Below are positions 8,267 to 18,234 of a DNA stretch of 44,768 bases, in pieces. The first letter of the stretch is position 1, and each line of letters starts with the position of its first letter. Below the pieces are notes generated by a model. The model made no database searches. It worked only from the letters and a program-made list of their open reading frames with translations, and had not been told where the DNA came from. Origin of the DNA: Deferribacteraceae bacterium (lineage in GTDB: Bacteria > Chrysiogenota > Deferribacteres > Deferribacterales > Deferrivibrionaceae); assembly GCA_020054865.1 (NCBI GenBank), contig JAIHAR010000015.1:1-44768 (forward strand), read 5' to 3'. A program made the position numbers and the translations under genes.

Positions 8267-9496
8267 TTAGAAGAACTCACCAAACCAGCTCTTCATTCTT
8301 TTTAAGACTTGTAAAAAAACTTTTTCATCGCTACCTTTAGATATTTTAACTTGCTGATGCCCCTTTCTGGCCGCATGAATCGCCAGACCGACCCCTGTGG
8401 CATACACAGGATCATCTACCAAATCTTTTAACCCATGAACATTCAAAGGTCTCCCAACCCTCACCGGAAGCTCAAATATCGATTGAGCCAGGTATTCAAT
8501 TCCTGCAAGATTTGACAACCCCCCTGTTACAACTACTCCAGCCCCCAAAAACTCCAATAACTGTTTTTTTTGAAGTTCGCCCAAAAACATTTGTAAAATC
8601 TCTTCACACCTTGCCTGCAAAATTTGTGTCAATACAGGTTTTGATATTTTGCGAGGTGGCCTGCCTCCAACTGAAGGCACATCAATAGTCTCATCCGTAG
8701 TTGTTGGAAGCCAGACAGAGCCATATTGTTTTTTAAGTTTTTCAGCTTCAGACTCAGGAGTATTAAGCCCAATAGATAAATCTCTTGTAAAATTGTTCCC
8801 ACCAAGTTGCAAAACCGCTGTATGACAAACAGCCCCTCTTTTAAATACAGCCATATCTGTTGTGCCACCGCCACCATCTATCAAACAAACACCGATTTCT
8901 CTCTCATCATCTGATAATACCGCTGCACTTGATGCAAGCTGCTCAAGAACTATATCATCAACTGAAATATTTGCCCTCTCGCAACTTTTTAATATATTTT
9001 TCGCACTGCTTACAGCCCCTGTGACAATGTGCACATCTACTTCGAGCCTTATGCCATTCATCCCAATAGGGTCCTTTATCTCTGATTGGCCGTCCAGAAT
9101 ATACTGCTGAGGAATAACGTGTAAAACTTCACTGCCAAGTGGTATGTCAACTGCAGATGCCGATTCAATAACTCTGTCTACATCTTTAGCTGTAACTTCC
9201 CTGTTTTTTACGGCAATTATCCCCCTTGAATTAAAGCTTTTTATATGCCCCCCGGCAATCCCGGCACAAACACTTTTCACCTGCACACCGGAGACTTTTT
9301 CAGCTTCTTTCACAGCTTCAACTATAGAGTTGACCGTTGCATCAATATTTATAACAACACCCTTTCTAAGTCCAACGCTTGGAGCCTTGCCAACACCAAT
9401 AACGTCAAGAGAATCATCTGCATTTTTCTTTACAATTACAGCGCATACCTTTGTAGTCCCTATATCAAGCCCTACATAAACATTATCCTGTTTCAT
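8267..9496 (-). CDS. ftsA: Cell division protein FtsA
   Basis: FtsA is an actin-fold ATPase that tethers FtsZ filaments to the inner membrane and recruits later divisome proteins. It begins with the phosphate-1 loop [13 protein letters not shown]. It has the phosphate-2 motif [14 protein letters not shown] and the adenosine loop [14 protein letters not shown]. The last residues ([14 protein letters not shown]) form the amphipathic membrane-targeting helix. At 409 residues it has the usual length. Its start overlaps the ftsQ stop by 4 bp (ATGA), and ftsZ follows. Confidence 0.97.
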   Translation of the reverse strand: MKQDNVYVGLDIGTTKVCAVIVKKNADDSLDVIGVGKAPSVGLRKGVVINIDATVNSIVEAVKEAEKVSGVQVKSVCAGIAGGHIKSFNSRGIIAVKNREVTAKDVDRVIESASAVDIPLGSEVLHVIPQQYILDGQSEIKDPIGMNGIRLEVDVHIVTGAVSSAKNILKSCERANISVDDIVLEQLASSAAVLSDDEREIGVCLIDGGGGTTDMAVFKRGAVCHTAVLQLGGNNFTRDLSIGLNTPESEAEKLKKQYGSVWLPTTTDETIDVPSVGGRPPRKISKPVLTQILQARCEEILQMFLGELQKKQLLEFLGAGVVVTGGLSNLAGIEYLAQSIFELPVRVGRPLNVHGLKDLVDDPVYATGVGLAIHAARKGHQQVKISKGSDEKVFLQVLKRMKSWFGEFF

Positions 9497-10164
9497 AGCC
9501 TAACTCCATCAACATAAATTCTTTTATCTATCCTTAAATCCACATAGTTAACTTTTTTATACCTTTTAAGTATCAAGTCCATCCTTTTCATTGCATCTTC
9601 AAAAGTATCCGCATTAAATCCACATTTATATAGAATATCTTTACCCTTCATCAAGATGTATGAATCGTAAATTTCTATTTTTTCAAATGTTTTAAGATAT
9701 TTGCTATCAATAAAGGAAGAAAATTTATTGAGATTGCTTTGCCAGAATTTGCCTTCTACAGAAATATTACTGATATTGGTTCTTGCCTTCAAATAGCTTC
9801 CGTCATTCAAGTAACTATAAACTACACCGTCTTTAACAAAATTAAACAAAGGTTTCTTTTCATAAATATTCAAAATCACTGTTGAAGGATAATTCCTTAT
9901 AATCTCAATCCTTTCTATCCAGCTATCATTAAATTTCTCACCGTAAACATCAGATTTTATCTTAAAAATATTCTTCCCGATTATCTTTTTTGAAAACTTA
10001 TCAAGTTTGTTTATATCCGCATTTGATACACCTATAATTTTGACATTTTTAACATAAAAATAAGGGCTTCTTAAAAATTCTCTGATTTCAGCATTTATAT
10101 AGTAAAGTAGTGCAACCATAATTGAAATCAGTAAAACTATCTTAAAACCCCTTATAATTTTCAT
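9493..10164 (-). CDS. ftsQ: Cell division protein FtsQ
   Basis: FtsQ is a bitopic inner-membrane protein linking early and late divisome components. It has a short basic N-terminus, one membrane segment (about 9-25, IVLLISIMVALLYYINA), then a POTRA domain (YFYVKNVKIIGVSNADINKL, about 36-105) and a divergent FtsQ beta domain. Sequence conservation is low, as is usual for FtsQ. Position between ddl and ftsA, topology and length (223 residues) carry the assignment. Start and stop touch the neighbours (1 bp after ddl, 4-bp overlap with ftsA). Confidence 0.9.
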   Translation of the reverse strand: MKIIRGFKIVLLISIMVALLYYINAEIREFLRSPYFYVKNVKIIGVSNADINKLDKFSKKIIGKNIFKIKSDVYGEKFNDSWIERIEIIRNYPSTVILNIYEKKPLFNFVKDGVVYSYLNDGSYLKARTNISNISVEGKFWQSNLNKFSSFIDSKYLKTFEKIEIYDSYILMKGKDILYKCGFNADTFEDAMKRMDLILKRYKKVNYVDLRIDKRIYVDGVRL

Positions 10165-11052
10165 TTATGCAAGCTCCAGCATCTTTTCTATCAACTGTAT
10201 AAAACTTAATCCTGCCTTTTTAGCTGCATTTGGCAATAAACTTGTCTCAGTCATTCCTGGACATGTATTTACCTCAAGTACATTAAAATCATTGCCATCA
10301 TATATAAAGTCAACCCTTGCAGCAGAAGTGCACCCAATCACCCTGACAGCCATCAAGGAAACTTCTTTTAACCTTTCCATCTCATCTTCAGTTAAACCTG
10401 TTTCAAATATATATCCTGTCATCCCTTTTGTATATTTTGATTCATAGTCATAAAAACCTTTTTTCGGCCGTATCCATATGGGTGGAAGAACAATATCTGA
10501 CAAAACACTTACAGTAAGCTCTTTACCTTGAAGGAACTCTTCAATAATAATTTTCGTGTCAAATTTCAGTGCCTCTTTTAATGCCTTATCAAATTCAATC
10601 TGGTTTTCTACAATACTGATTCCAATTGTTGAGCCTTCACGGGCCGGTTTGACAACACATTTTTTGAAAGGGATTTTTACATTATAATCCCCATCACATA
10701 CCATATAATTTGCAGTAGGTATGTTGTTTGCAACAAAAACATATTTTGATAAAGCCTTATCAAATGCAACAGCACTTGCTGCAACATTCGAACCGGTATA
10801 TTTTATCCCAAGACTTTCCAAAAGCCCCTGTATGGTGCCATCTTCGCCAAACCTTCCATGAAGTGCATTAAAACAAATATCAGGTTTTAACTCTATAAGC
10901 CTGCTTGCAATATTTTTATCCACATCTACCAGAACACAATTTTCATACCCGTTTTCAATTAGTGTATTATACACTGCACTTCCTGTTTTGAGAGATACTT
11001 CCCTCTCACTTGAAAAACCACCATAAAGTACTGCTATTCTTTTATTTTTCAT
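10165..11052 (-). CDS. ddl: D-alanine-D-alanine ligase
   Basis: This cytoplasmic ATP-grasp ligase makes the D-Ala-D-Ala dipeptide used by MurF. Visible motifs include RIAVLYGGFSSEREVS at the N-terminus, CFNALHGRFGEDGTIQGLLE, the ATP-grasp lysine region KCVVKPAREGSTIGIS, and the C-terminal metal and substrate site FNVLEVNTCPGMTETSLLP. I chose ATG 11052 (295 residues) because an AGGAAATAGG ribosome site lies just upstream and the protein then begins MKNKRIAVLYGG. An upstream in-frame start would overlap murC by about 60 bp. The start comes 1 bp after the murC stop, where murB would often sit. Confidence 0.95.
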   Translation of the reverse strand: MKNKRIAVLYGGFSSEREVSLKTGSAVYNTLIENGYENCVLVDVDKNIASRLIELKPDICFNALHGRFGEDGTIQGLLESLGIKYTGSNVAASAVAFDKALSKYVFVANNIPTANYMVCDGDYNVKIPFKKCVVKPAREGSTIGISIVENQIEFDKALKEALKFDTKIIIEEFLQGKELTVSVLSDIVLPPIWIRPKKGFYDYESKYTKGMTGYIFETGLTEDEMERLKEVSLMAVRVIGCTSAARVDFIYDGNDFNVLEVNTCPGMTETSLLPNAAKKAGLSFIQLIEKMLELA

Positions 11053-11053
11053 C

Positions 11054-12433
11054 CTATTTCCTTTTAAAATATTCTGCCAGTTCAAAAGAAAACTTTGTAA
11101 TGCTTCCTGCTCCAAAAGTCATAATTACAGATTTGTTTAAGTTTAAACCATCTATATATCTGAAAAAATCTTCATTATTTTCAAGATAAACAGCATCTTT
11201 GAATCCATGTTTTTTCATCTCTTCGACCAGCACTTTTGAATCTACCCCTTCAATTGGTGATTCACTTGCAGGATAAATATCGGTTACAAAAACCCTGTCG
11301 GCATAAAAAAATGATTTTGCAAAGTCATTCATCAAAAGCTTGGTCCTTGTGTATCTATGGGGTTGAAATATAACTATTATATTTCTATCTTCATAGGCCT
11401 CCCTTACAGCCTTTAGTGTCGCTTTTATCTCTGTGGGGTGATGACCGTAATCGTCAAAAACAACTATATCTTCAGATTCAAATCTTTTACTGAGCCTTCT
11501 TTGAACACCCTGAAAGTTTTTTATCGCTTCTTTAATCACCGATATTTCAATTGAAAATTCCAATGCCATCCCTATTGCAGCAAGCGAATTGGAAACATTA
11601 TGTTCGCCAGGAAAATTCAGCTCAAATTCTCCCAGGTCTTCACCATATGCACTTACATTATAAGATGTTTTGAAGCCATTTTTTCTTATATTTGAAGCAG
11701 TAATATCTGCTTTCGAATGTATCCCGTAAGTAACTACTTTTTTATTTATCAGATGAAAAATATCTGCACAATTTTCATCATCAAGACAGATAAAATTTTT
11801 GCCATAAAATGGTACTCTGTTGGCAAATTCTGCAAAGGCATTTTTTATATCATCAAGGTCTTTATAACAATCAAGATGCTCAAGGTCTATGTTTGTAATA
11901 ACCGAAAAAGTTGGATATAAAATGAGAAAAGACCTGTCACTTTCATCTGCTTCGGAAATCATAATAAGACTTTTGCCCAAACTTGCGTTGTTGTTTTCAC
12001 TGTTGAGTCTCCCACCAATTACAATAGTTGGGTCAAGCTTGGCTAATTTAAAAATCTCTGCAATCATTGAAGTCGTGGTCGTTTTGCCGTGACTTCCTGC
12101 AACAACTATTGAGTATTTCATGCGCATTAATTCCGCAAGCATTTCAGCTCTTCTTATACAAGGTATATACATTTCAGTAGCAGCCAAAATCTCAGGATTG
12201 TCTTTTTTAACGGCAGATGAATAAACTACCACATCTACATTTTCCACATTCTCTTTTGAGTGGCCTTTAAATACTTTTACACCAAGCCCTTTTAATCTTT
12301 CTATATTGGCATTTTCCCCGAGGTCTGAGCCAGTAACTTCAAAGCCTAAATTTTTCACCACCTCAGCTATACCGCTCATCCCTATTCCACCAATACCAAC
12401 AAAATGTATTTTTTTTACCTTTCCAAAAATCAT
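11054..12433 (-). CDS. murC: UDP-N-acetylmuramate-L-alanine ligase MurC
   Basis: MurC adds L-Ala to UDP-MurNAc with ATP in the cytoplasm. The N-terminal domain starts IHFVGIGGIGMSGIAEV (UDP-sugar binding). The central ATPase domain has the P-loop GSHGKTTTTSMI and the SEADESDRSFL motif. The C-terminal domain has VVFDDYGHHPTEIKATL and FQPHRYTRT. Its 459 residues match the family. The start overlaps the murG stop by 4 bp. Confidence 0.97.
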   Translation of the reverse strand: MIFGKVKKIHFVGIGGIGMSGIAEVVKNLGFEVTGSDLGENANIERLKGLGVKVFKGHSKENVENVDVVVYSSAVKKDNPEILAATEMYIPCIRRAEMLAELMRMKYSIVVAGSHGKTTTTSMIAEIFKLAKLDPTIVIGGRLNSENNNASLGKSLIMISEADESDRSFLILYPTFSVITNIDLEHLDCYKDLDDIKNAFAEFANRVPFYGKNFICLDDENCADIFHLINKKVVTYGIHSKADITASNIRKNGFKTSYNVSAYGEDLGEFELNFPGEHNVSNSLAAIGMALEFSIEISVIKEAIKNFQGVQRRLSKRFESEDIVVFDDYGHHPTEIKATLKAVREAYEDRNIIVIFQPHRYTRTKLLMNDFAKSFFYADRVFVTDIYPASESPIEGVDSKVLVEEMKKHGFKDAVYLENNEDFFRYIDGLNLNKSVIMTFGAGSITKFSFELAEYFKRK

Positions 12434-13470
12434 AAATTCATCCCTTTTAAAATAATCGAAACTGAGTCTTTTAAATGTAGTTGCTTTAGTTTTGGTAAAT
12501 ATTTCTTCTGATAATTGTTGGAAATATCCTCCAACTTTTTTATAAGTAGGTTTTTATCCAGATTATGCTCTTCAATAATTACCCCTATTCCCTTTTCTAC
12601 CGCCTCAAGCGCATTGAAATACTGATGGTTTTCAGCAGCTATTTTTAAAGGCACAAAGACGGCAGGTCTTTTGACTGTCATTATTTCAAATACCGAACCA
12701 GAACCGGCACGACTAACAATTATATCAGCCATTTCATAATACTTATCTATATCTTCAAGATAAGGTAAAACTTTTAGTTTGTTATCATTTAATATTCCCA
12801 TCTGCTCATATCTGTGGGTAGTTTCATTGTAAAGCTTTTTGCCTGTCTGGTGAATTATTGAATATCCTTTATCTATCAGCTCTTTTGCACTCTCTGTCAT
12901 TATACTGTTCAAAAGTCTGCTGCCCTGGCTCCCACCAATAAGCAAAATCGTTTTATTTAAAATATCTTTAGGCTCTCTTTGAAGGATATTTTTTCTTACC
13001 GGGTTTCCCGCCTGAACTATTTTACCCTTTGCTTTCAATGTCTTGTCAAAACTTACAAATACTTTCTTTGCATACTTGGCAAAAAATCTATTTGTCCTTC
13101 CCATTACAGAGTTTTGCTCATGAACATACAAATCACACCCTCTGGTAATTGCTATTATACCTGAGACTGCCGCTGCAAACCCTCCAAAAAGAATAACCTT
13201 GTCACTAACATCAAAATACCTTCTTAATCTGTAAAACTCTTTAATTATACTTGTAATTACTTTAATCTTCCCAAATATATTCTGCCCTGCAAAAGGTTTT
13301 ATGCGCTGTTCAATAAAGTTAAAATTCATCTTTGTCAAAATATCCCTTTCAAGACCTCTGTCTGATACCATAAAAACAAACTCTACCCCTTTGGCCCTTA
13401 ACTCTTCTGCCACAGCAATTGCAGGATAAAGATGTCCTCCTGTGCCACCACCTGCCAGAATAACTTTCAT
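12430..13470 (-). CDS. murG: Lipid II synthase MurG (GlcNAc transferase)
   Basis: MurG transfers GlcNAc from UDP-GlcNAc to lipid I on the cytoplasmic face of the inner membrane. It begins with the glycine-rich loop AGGGTGGHLYPAIAVAEEL. Further motifs are LYVHEQNSVMGRTNRF, the second glycine loop LLIGGSQGSRLLN, and the donor-binding stretch DIIVSRAGSGSVFEIM with FVPLKIAAENHQYFNA. At 346 residues it is typical. It overlaps ftsW by 4 bp. Confidence 0.97.
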   Translation of the reverse strand: MKVILAGGGTGGHLYPAIAVAEELRAKGVEFVFMVSDRGLERDILTKMNFNFIEQRIKPFAGQNIFGKIKVITSIIKEFYRLRRYFDVSDKVILFGGFAAAVSGIIAITRGCDLYVHEQNSVMGRTNRFFAKYAKKVFVSFDKTLKAKGKIVQAGNPVRKNILQREPKDILNKTILLIGGSQGSRLLNSIMTESAKELIDKGYSIIHQTGKKLYNETTHRYEQMGILNDNKLKVLPYLEDIDKYYEMADIIVSRAGSGSVFEIMTVKRPAVFVPLKIAAENHQYFNALEAVEKGIGVIIEEHNLDKNLLIKKLEDISNNYQKKYLPKLKQLHLKDSVSIILKGMNL

Positions 13471-14558
13471 TGCAACTCCTTTACACTTCTAAGCAAAATC
13501 CCAATAGCACCAAGCTGAAAAATTAGCGCAGAACCACCATAGCTTATTAGAGGCAGTGTAATCCCTTTTGTAGGAAGCATACCAATTGCAACACCAATAT
13601 GTATAATAGCCTGATAAATTATCAAAAAAGCTATCCCAAGAGTAAGAAGTCTCTTGTACCTGTCTTTATGCATAAATGCTATTTTAAAGGATATATAAAA
13701 AATGTAACAAATAAGAATTAATACGATAACTGCCCCAATAAAGCCAAATTCTTCTGCAATAATGGAATATATAAAGTCGGTATGTGCCTCAGGCAGAAAG
13801 TACAGTTTTTGTGAGCTATTGCCAAGTCCTTTACCAAAAAGCCCACCGCTCCCAACGGCAGTCAATGACTGGATAAGCTGATAGCCAACGGTATCTTTAT
13901 ATTCCCATGGATTTAAGAAACTTATAAATCTCATTTTTCTGTAATCACCCATCATAATAAGTGTCACAAGAATCGGAATCACCATAAAGATTGCGCCCAA
14001 TATATGCATAACATTTATCCCGCCTACAAAAAGCAGTGTGAATGCAAGAAGCATCAAAAGAAAAGTTGTACCAAAATCCGGTTCAAGCATAATCAAAGAT
14101 GCAAGTATACCAAGCAGTATTGAAGCAGGCAAAAAACCTCTTGAAAAGTCTTTTAATTTATCCTGCTTTTTATCAAGATAATGAGCCAGGTATAATATTG
14201 TAGTAAATTTGGCTATTTCTGAAGGTTGTAAATTTATTAACTGAAAAACAATCCATCTATGTGAGCCGTTGATTGCAGGAAACACAAATACCGCCAGCAA
14301 CAAAAACAGTGTCATAAGATAAATTACAAACACTGCTTTTCGATAAAACTCAAGCGGTATTCTATACACAGCTATCATGGTCAGCACACCGATAATTGAA
14401 GCTATAAACTGCTTGAAGAAAAAATATGTTTCACTTTTTCCAATACGTAAAGCCTGCATTGAGCCGGCTGAAAAAACAAATATAAAACCTATAAGCACCA
14501 ACAGAAGAGTAACGGTTATCAATTTTATCTTTTCATTTGATAAATTATCAACTCTCAT
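13467..14558 (-). CDS. ftsW: FtsW, septal peptidoglycan glycosyltransferase (SEDS family)
   Basis: FtsW is a polytopic SEDS protein that polymerises septal glycan strands with its partner FtsI. About ten membrane segments can be read across 363 residues. SEDS motifs include GSHRWIVFQLINLQPSEIAK, the charged loop with LEPDFGTTFLLML, and LPLISYGGSALIFQLGAIGI near the C-terminus. Location between murD and murG favours FtsW over RodA. It overlaps both neighbours by 4 bp. Confidence 0.95.
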   Translation of the reverse strand: MRVDNLSNEKIKLITVTLLLVLIGFIFVFSAGSMQALRIGKSETYFFFKQFIASIIGVLTMIAVYRIPLEFYRKAVFVIYLMTLFLLLAVFVFPAINGSHRWIVFQLINLQPSEIAKFTTILYLAHYLDKKQDKLKDFSRGFLPASILLGILASLIMLEPDFGTTFLLMLLAFTLLFVGGINVMHILGAIFMVIPILVTLIMMGDYRKMRFISFLNPWEYKDTVGYQLIQSLTAVGSGGLFGKGLGNSSQKLYFLPEAHTDFIYSIIAEEFGFIGAVIVLILICYIFYISFKIAFMHKDRYKRLLTLGIAFLIIYQAIIHIGVAIGMLPTKGITLPLISYGGSALIFQLGAIGILLRSVKELQ

Positions 14559-15802
14559 CCTATCTTTTCCTTTATTTCATTTACATATTTCTTGAAATAT
14601 TCCCCTCTTTCTTCAAAATTTTTGAATTGATCAAAGCTCGCACATCCCGGAGAAAAAAGGACATATTTTATATTTTCACTGTTTTGATAAGCATTCTCAA
14701 CGGCATCTTTTAATGAATAAACACTTATTATTTCTGCATTTACTCTTCCTAAAAGCTGATTTTCTATCTTTGCTGCAGCTGCACCATAAAGTATTACTTT
14801 TTTAACTTTTTCATTTATAAGAGCTGCAAGCTCGCCAAAGTCCCCCCCTTTGTCATAACCACCTAAAATCAATATGCAATCTTCTTTTACTGATTTTAAT
14901 GCAACCATTGTAGAGTCAACATTTGTTCCCTTGGAATCATTTATATAAATCGTTTCATTTATTGCACCCACAAATTCGCACCTATGCTCAAGCCCTGTTA
15001 GATTTTCTATTAAATGTGTCATATCACCAAAGAAATCAAACAATGAAGAAGACAGGCTTAAGGAGAAAGCAAGGTTAATTTTATTATGCCACCCATAAAG
15101 GTTAAAGTTATCAAGGCTCACGTAAAAATTTTCAAATCTTAGTTTGTTGTCCTCGAAAACAGGGAAATTTTTCAAATTTTCATCTATAAAAACTGTTGAT
15201 TCGGGAAGCTTATTTACAAGACATTCACTATTTAAAGAAAATAGCTGACCTTTTGTGATGTCTTTTATTTTTATTTTTGATTTCAAATAGTTCTCAAAAT
15301 TACCATACCTGTCAAAATGGTCATCTGTAACATTGGAAATGCAAGATGCATCTGCCCTGAAATATTTTATCAAATCAATCTGAAAACTGCTAAGCTCCAC
15401 CACATAGACATCATACCCTTCAATAACGGCTTCACCGAAAGCAAATCCTATATTTCCGCAGGCTTTTGCTTTTACACCATAATTATTGAGTATCTGTGCG
15501 GTCAGATAAGTGATAGTGGATTTTCCATTTGTTCCCGTAACCGCTATTATTTTTGATTCTCTTTCCAGAAGATTGTACGCAAGGTCAATTTCGCTTGTTA
15601 TTTTATTTTTATTTATTCCAAGATTATTGATATCAATACCTGGAGATACCACATATATGTCATACTCATCCGTAACCTTGTTAATTTCAGGAAAATCTGT
15701 TAACTTGTCGTCATATATATGGATATTGTTAATACCCATTTTTTTTAGTAATTTTTCAGCAGATTTTCCACTCTTACCATATCCTAAAATAGCAGTTTTC
15801 AT
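14555..15802 (-). CDS. murD: UDP-MurNAc-L-alanine:D-glutamate ligase MurD
   Basis: MurD adds D-Glu to UDP-MurNAc-L-Ala. N-terminal AILGYGKSGKSAEKLL binds the UDP moiety. The P-loop is AVTGTNGKSTITYL, followed by VVELSSFQIDL and the Mur-ligase motif GLEHRCEFV. The C-terminal domain has YINDSKGTNVDSTMVAL and LILGGYDKGGDF. At 415 residues it is slightly shorter than E. coli MurD (438) but complete. It overlaps ftsW by 4 bp and follows mraY by 4 bp. Confidence 0.96.
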   Translation of the reverse strand: MKTAILGYGKSGKSAEKLLKKMGINNIHIYDDKLTDFPEINKVTDEYDIYVVSPGIDINNLGINKNKITSEIDLAYNLLERESKIIAVTGTNGKSTITYLTAQILNNYGVKAKACGNIGFAFGEAVIEGYDVYVVELSSFQIDLIKYFRADASCISNVTDDHFDRYGNFENYLKSKIKIKDITKGQLFSLNSECLVNKLPESTVFIDENLKNFPVFEDNKLRFENFYVSLDNFNLYGWHNKINLAFSLSLSSSLFDFFGDMTHLIENLTGLEHRCEFVGAINETIYINDSKGTNVDSTMVALKSVKEDCILILGGYDKGGDFGELAALINEKVKKVILYGAAAAKIENQLLGRVNAEIISVYSLKDAVENAYQNSENIKYVLFSPGCASFDQFKNFEERGEYFKKYVNEIKEKIG

Positions 15803-15806
15803 ATAA

Positions 15807-16892
15807 TTACCTTAATTTTAGAGTACTTAAAGCAAGCAACGCGAGAACAAATGAAGCAATCCAGAATCTCACAATAATTTTGGGCTCCTGCCATCCTTTC
15901 AGTTCAAAATGGTGATGAATAGGTGCCATTCTAAACAGTCTTTTCCCTTTTGTTGCCTTAAAAAATCCAACCTGAAGAATTACTGAAATCGTTTCCAAAA
16001 CAAATAATCCTCCAACAATAGCAAGTACAATTTCCTGTTTTACAATGACTGCCACTGTCCCAAGAGCCGCCCCAAGTGACAAACTACCCACATCACCCAT
16101 AAATACAGATGCTGGATATGCATTGAACCACAAAAACCCAAGTCCAGCACCCACAAGGCTCCCACAAAAAATTGACAATTCACCTGAGCCAGGTACGTAA
16201 AAAATCTGCAAATAGTTTGCTATTTTTATATTCCCAGCTACATATGCAAAAATTATAAATGTCCCAAAAGAGATAACACTTGGCATCACCGCAAGACCAT
16301 CGAGTCCATCGGTGAGATTTACCGCATTTGATGTACCAACAATTATAAAAACTGATAGAACAATATAAAAATATGATAAGTCTATTATAAGATTTTTAAA
16401 AAATGGAAACGCCAGTTTTGTTGAAAAATCGCCTTTGCTTGCAAATATAACAGAAATTGAAACAATTACCGCAACTAACAGCTGGAGAACAAATTTAGCT
16501 TTAGGTGTTATCCCTTCAGGATTCTTTTTTACGGTCTTGATATAGTCGTCATAAAACCCTATCATCCCTGTACAAATGAAGGCAAAAAGTGCTATCCAGA
16601 TATATAAATTCTTCAAATCAGCCCATAAAATCGTTGATATTGCAGCAGAAATAATTATAAAGATACCGCCCATTGTCGGGGTGCCTTCTTTTGCCTTATG
16701 CCTTTCAGGCTCATAACCTTTTGCCTTCTGGGAAAGTTGTAAATTTTTAAGTTTTTCTATTACAATAGGACCTAAATATAAACTTAGAATCAAGGAAGTA
16801 ATTATGGCATAGACTGTACGAAAGGTAATATACTTAAACACATTAAACACAATAAAATATTCTGATAATGGATAAAGTAAGTTATACAGCAT
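15807..16892 (-). CDS. mraY: Phospho-N-acetylmuramoyl-pentapeptide transferase MraY
   Basis: MraY is an integral membrane enzyme that moves phospho-MurNAc-pentapeptide onto undecaprenyl phosphate, making lipid I. About ten membrane segments are visible. Family motifs are [14 protein letters not shown], the Asp pair in [45 protein letters not shown] and [13 protein letters not shown]. Its 361 residues match the family. The start overlaps the murF end by 11 bp. Confidence 0.97.
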   Translation of the reverse strand: MLYNLLYPLSEYFIVFNVFKYITFRTVYAIITSLILSLYLGPIVIEKLKNLQLSQKAKGYEPERHKAKEGTPTMGGIFIIISAAISTILWADLKNLYIWIALFAFICTGMIGFYDDYIKTVKKNPEGITPKAKFVLQLLVAVIVSISVIFASKGDFSTKLAFPFFKNLIIDLSYFYIVLSVFIIVGTSNAVNLTDGLDGLAVMPSVISFGTFIIFAYVAGNIKIANYLQIFYVPGSGELSIFCGSLVGAGLGFLWFNAYPASVFMGDVGSLSLGAALGTVAVIVKQEIVLAIVGGLFVLETISVILQVGFFKATKGKRLFRMAPIHHHFELKGWQEPKIIVRFWIASFVLALLALSTLKLR

Positions 16893-18234
16893 TTTTTCCC
16901 ATCTCCTGACTTCTACCCTTTATAAACTCAACAAACTCTTCAAACCTTTTGCTCCTTGAAGCCTTAATAAGCAAAACTCCGCTATTCATCTCTGACAGCT
17001 TTTTAAACACTTCATCTTTTGTTAAATAGCTTTCAGTATTGTCATACGCAGGCAGGTTTACATACTTTTCCCCGAAAAACATAAATCTGATATTATTATT
17101 GTTTTTGGCAAATTCATTTATTTGTTTATAAAACTCATCCTCAAAACCTTCGATTTCTGCCATTTCGCCTATGAGCGCGTATTTACCACAATCATTTTCA
17201 ATATTCCCAAGGCTCCTCAATGCTTCCAAAAGGGACTCGAAGGAGCAATTATATGTATCATCAATTACTGTAAGGTCCCCTATTTTTATGACATCCCCTC
17301 TGTGCTCTTCCGGAGAAAAGTTTAATATTGTCTCGGCAATACTTTCATAAGATATCCCTTCACTTAAGCCCAATACTGCGGCTGCACAAAGATTTTGCAC
17401 AAAGTGATTATAAAAATGATTCAACACAAATTGATATTTTTTATCTCTGAAATTGATTGAAAAGTTAATATTGTTATTTACCAGTTTTTCGCCAAAAATT
17501 CTCGCATCACATTTATTTGAAAAACCATAAACAATAACCTTACATTTGTAATTTTTAATAAAAGGTACCACATTTTCATAAACAATTGCATAATCTTTAA
17601 CATACTCAAGCATACTTGCTTTTTCAGTGCCGATTGCATCAACACTATTAAATCTTCCAATATGTGATTTACCTACATTTGTTACTATTCCTATATCAGG
17701 ATTCAAATAACCGGATAGTGCTTCAATTTCGCCAGGATTATTGGTGCCTATTTCAAAAATAGCATATTCACTTTGAGTATCAATATTTGCCGCATTTAAA
17801 GACACACCTATTTCATTATTAAAATTTTTATAAGCTACAAATACACTTTTTTTACTGCCCAAAACCTCACCTGCCATTTTTTTGGTGGTTGTTTTCCCGG
17901 CACTTCCAGTAATACAAACAATTTTACCCTTGTAGCTATTGAGGTTTGCCTTTCCTATCCCTTTTAAGGCCATTAAGCTGTTTTTTACCAGTATCTTGTT
18001 GTAATCGATTCTATTATACACTTCCTCATTATCAAGAATCACAACACAGGCACCTTTTTTTATCGCATCATCAGCGAACATATTTCCGTCAAAATTTTCA
18101 CCTTTCAAGCCGATAAATATATCCCCTTCTTTAATTTTTCTCGAATCGATACTGACACCGCCAAAGAAGATTTCATTCTCAACTTTTATATCAACAAAAT
18201 TTTGAAGGTAATAAGCTATATCAAATTTTTTCAT
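16882..18234 (-). CDS. murF: UDP-MurNAc-tripeptide:D-Ala-D-Ala ligase MurF
   Basis: MurF adds the D-Ala-D-Ala made by Ddl to complete the pentapeptide precursor. N-terminal [21 protein letters not shown], the P-loop [13 protein letters not shown] (Ala where Asn is usual), [14 protein letters not shown] and the C-terminal [17 protein letters not shown] mark the family. At 450 residues it is full-length. It overlaps the murE stop by 4 bp and the mraY start by 11 bp. Confidence 0.96.
   Translation of the reverse strand: MKKFDIAYYLQNFVDIKVENEIFFGGVSIDSRKIKEGDIFIGLKGENFDGNMFADDAIKKGACVVILDNEEVYNRIDYNKILVKNSLMALKGIGKANLNSYKGKIVCITGSAGKTTTKKMAGEVLGSKKSVFVAYKNFNNEIGVSLNAANIDTQSEYAIFEIGTNNPGEIEALSGYLNPDIGIVTNVGKSHIGRFNSVDAIGTEKASMLEYVKDYAIVYENVVPFIKNYKCKVIVYGFSNKCDARIFGEKLVNNNINFSINFRDKKYQFVLNHFYNHFVQNLCAAAVLGLSEGISYESIAETILNFSPEEHRGDVIKIGDLTVIDDTYNCSFESLLEALRSLGNIENDCGKYALIGEMAEIEGFEDEFYKQINEFAKNNNNIRFMFFGEKYVNLPAYDNTESYLTKDEVFKKLSEMNSGVLLIKASRSKRFEEFVEFIKGRSQEMGKNAV

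Noticed and set aside
7403-9517. Long plus-strand open frames opposite ftsZ and ftsA (for example 9144-9479)
   Set aside because: They are antisense shadows of strongly conserved genes, rich in Ser/Pro/Ile from codon complementarity, with no ribosome site or family motif.
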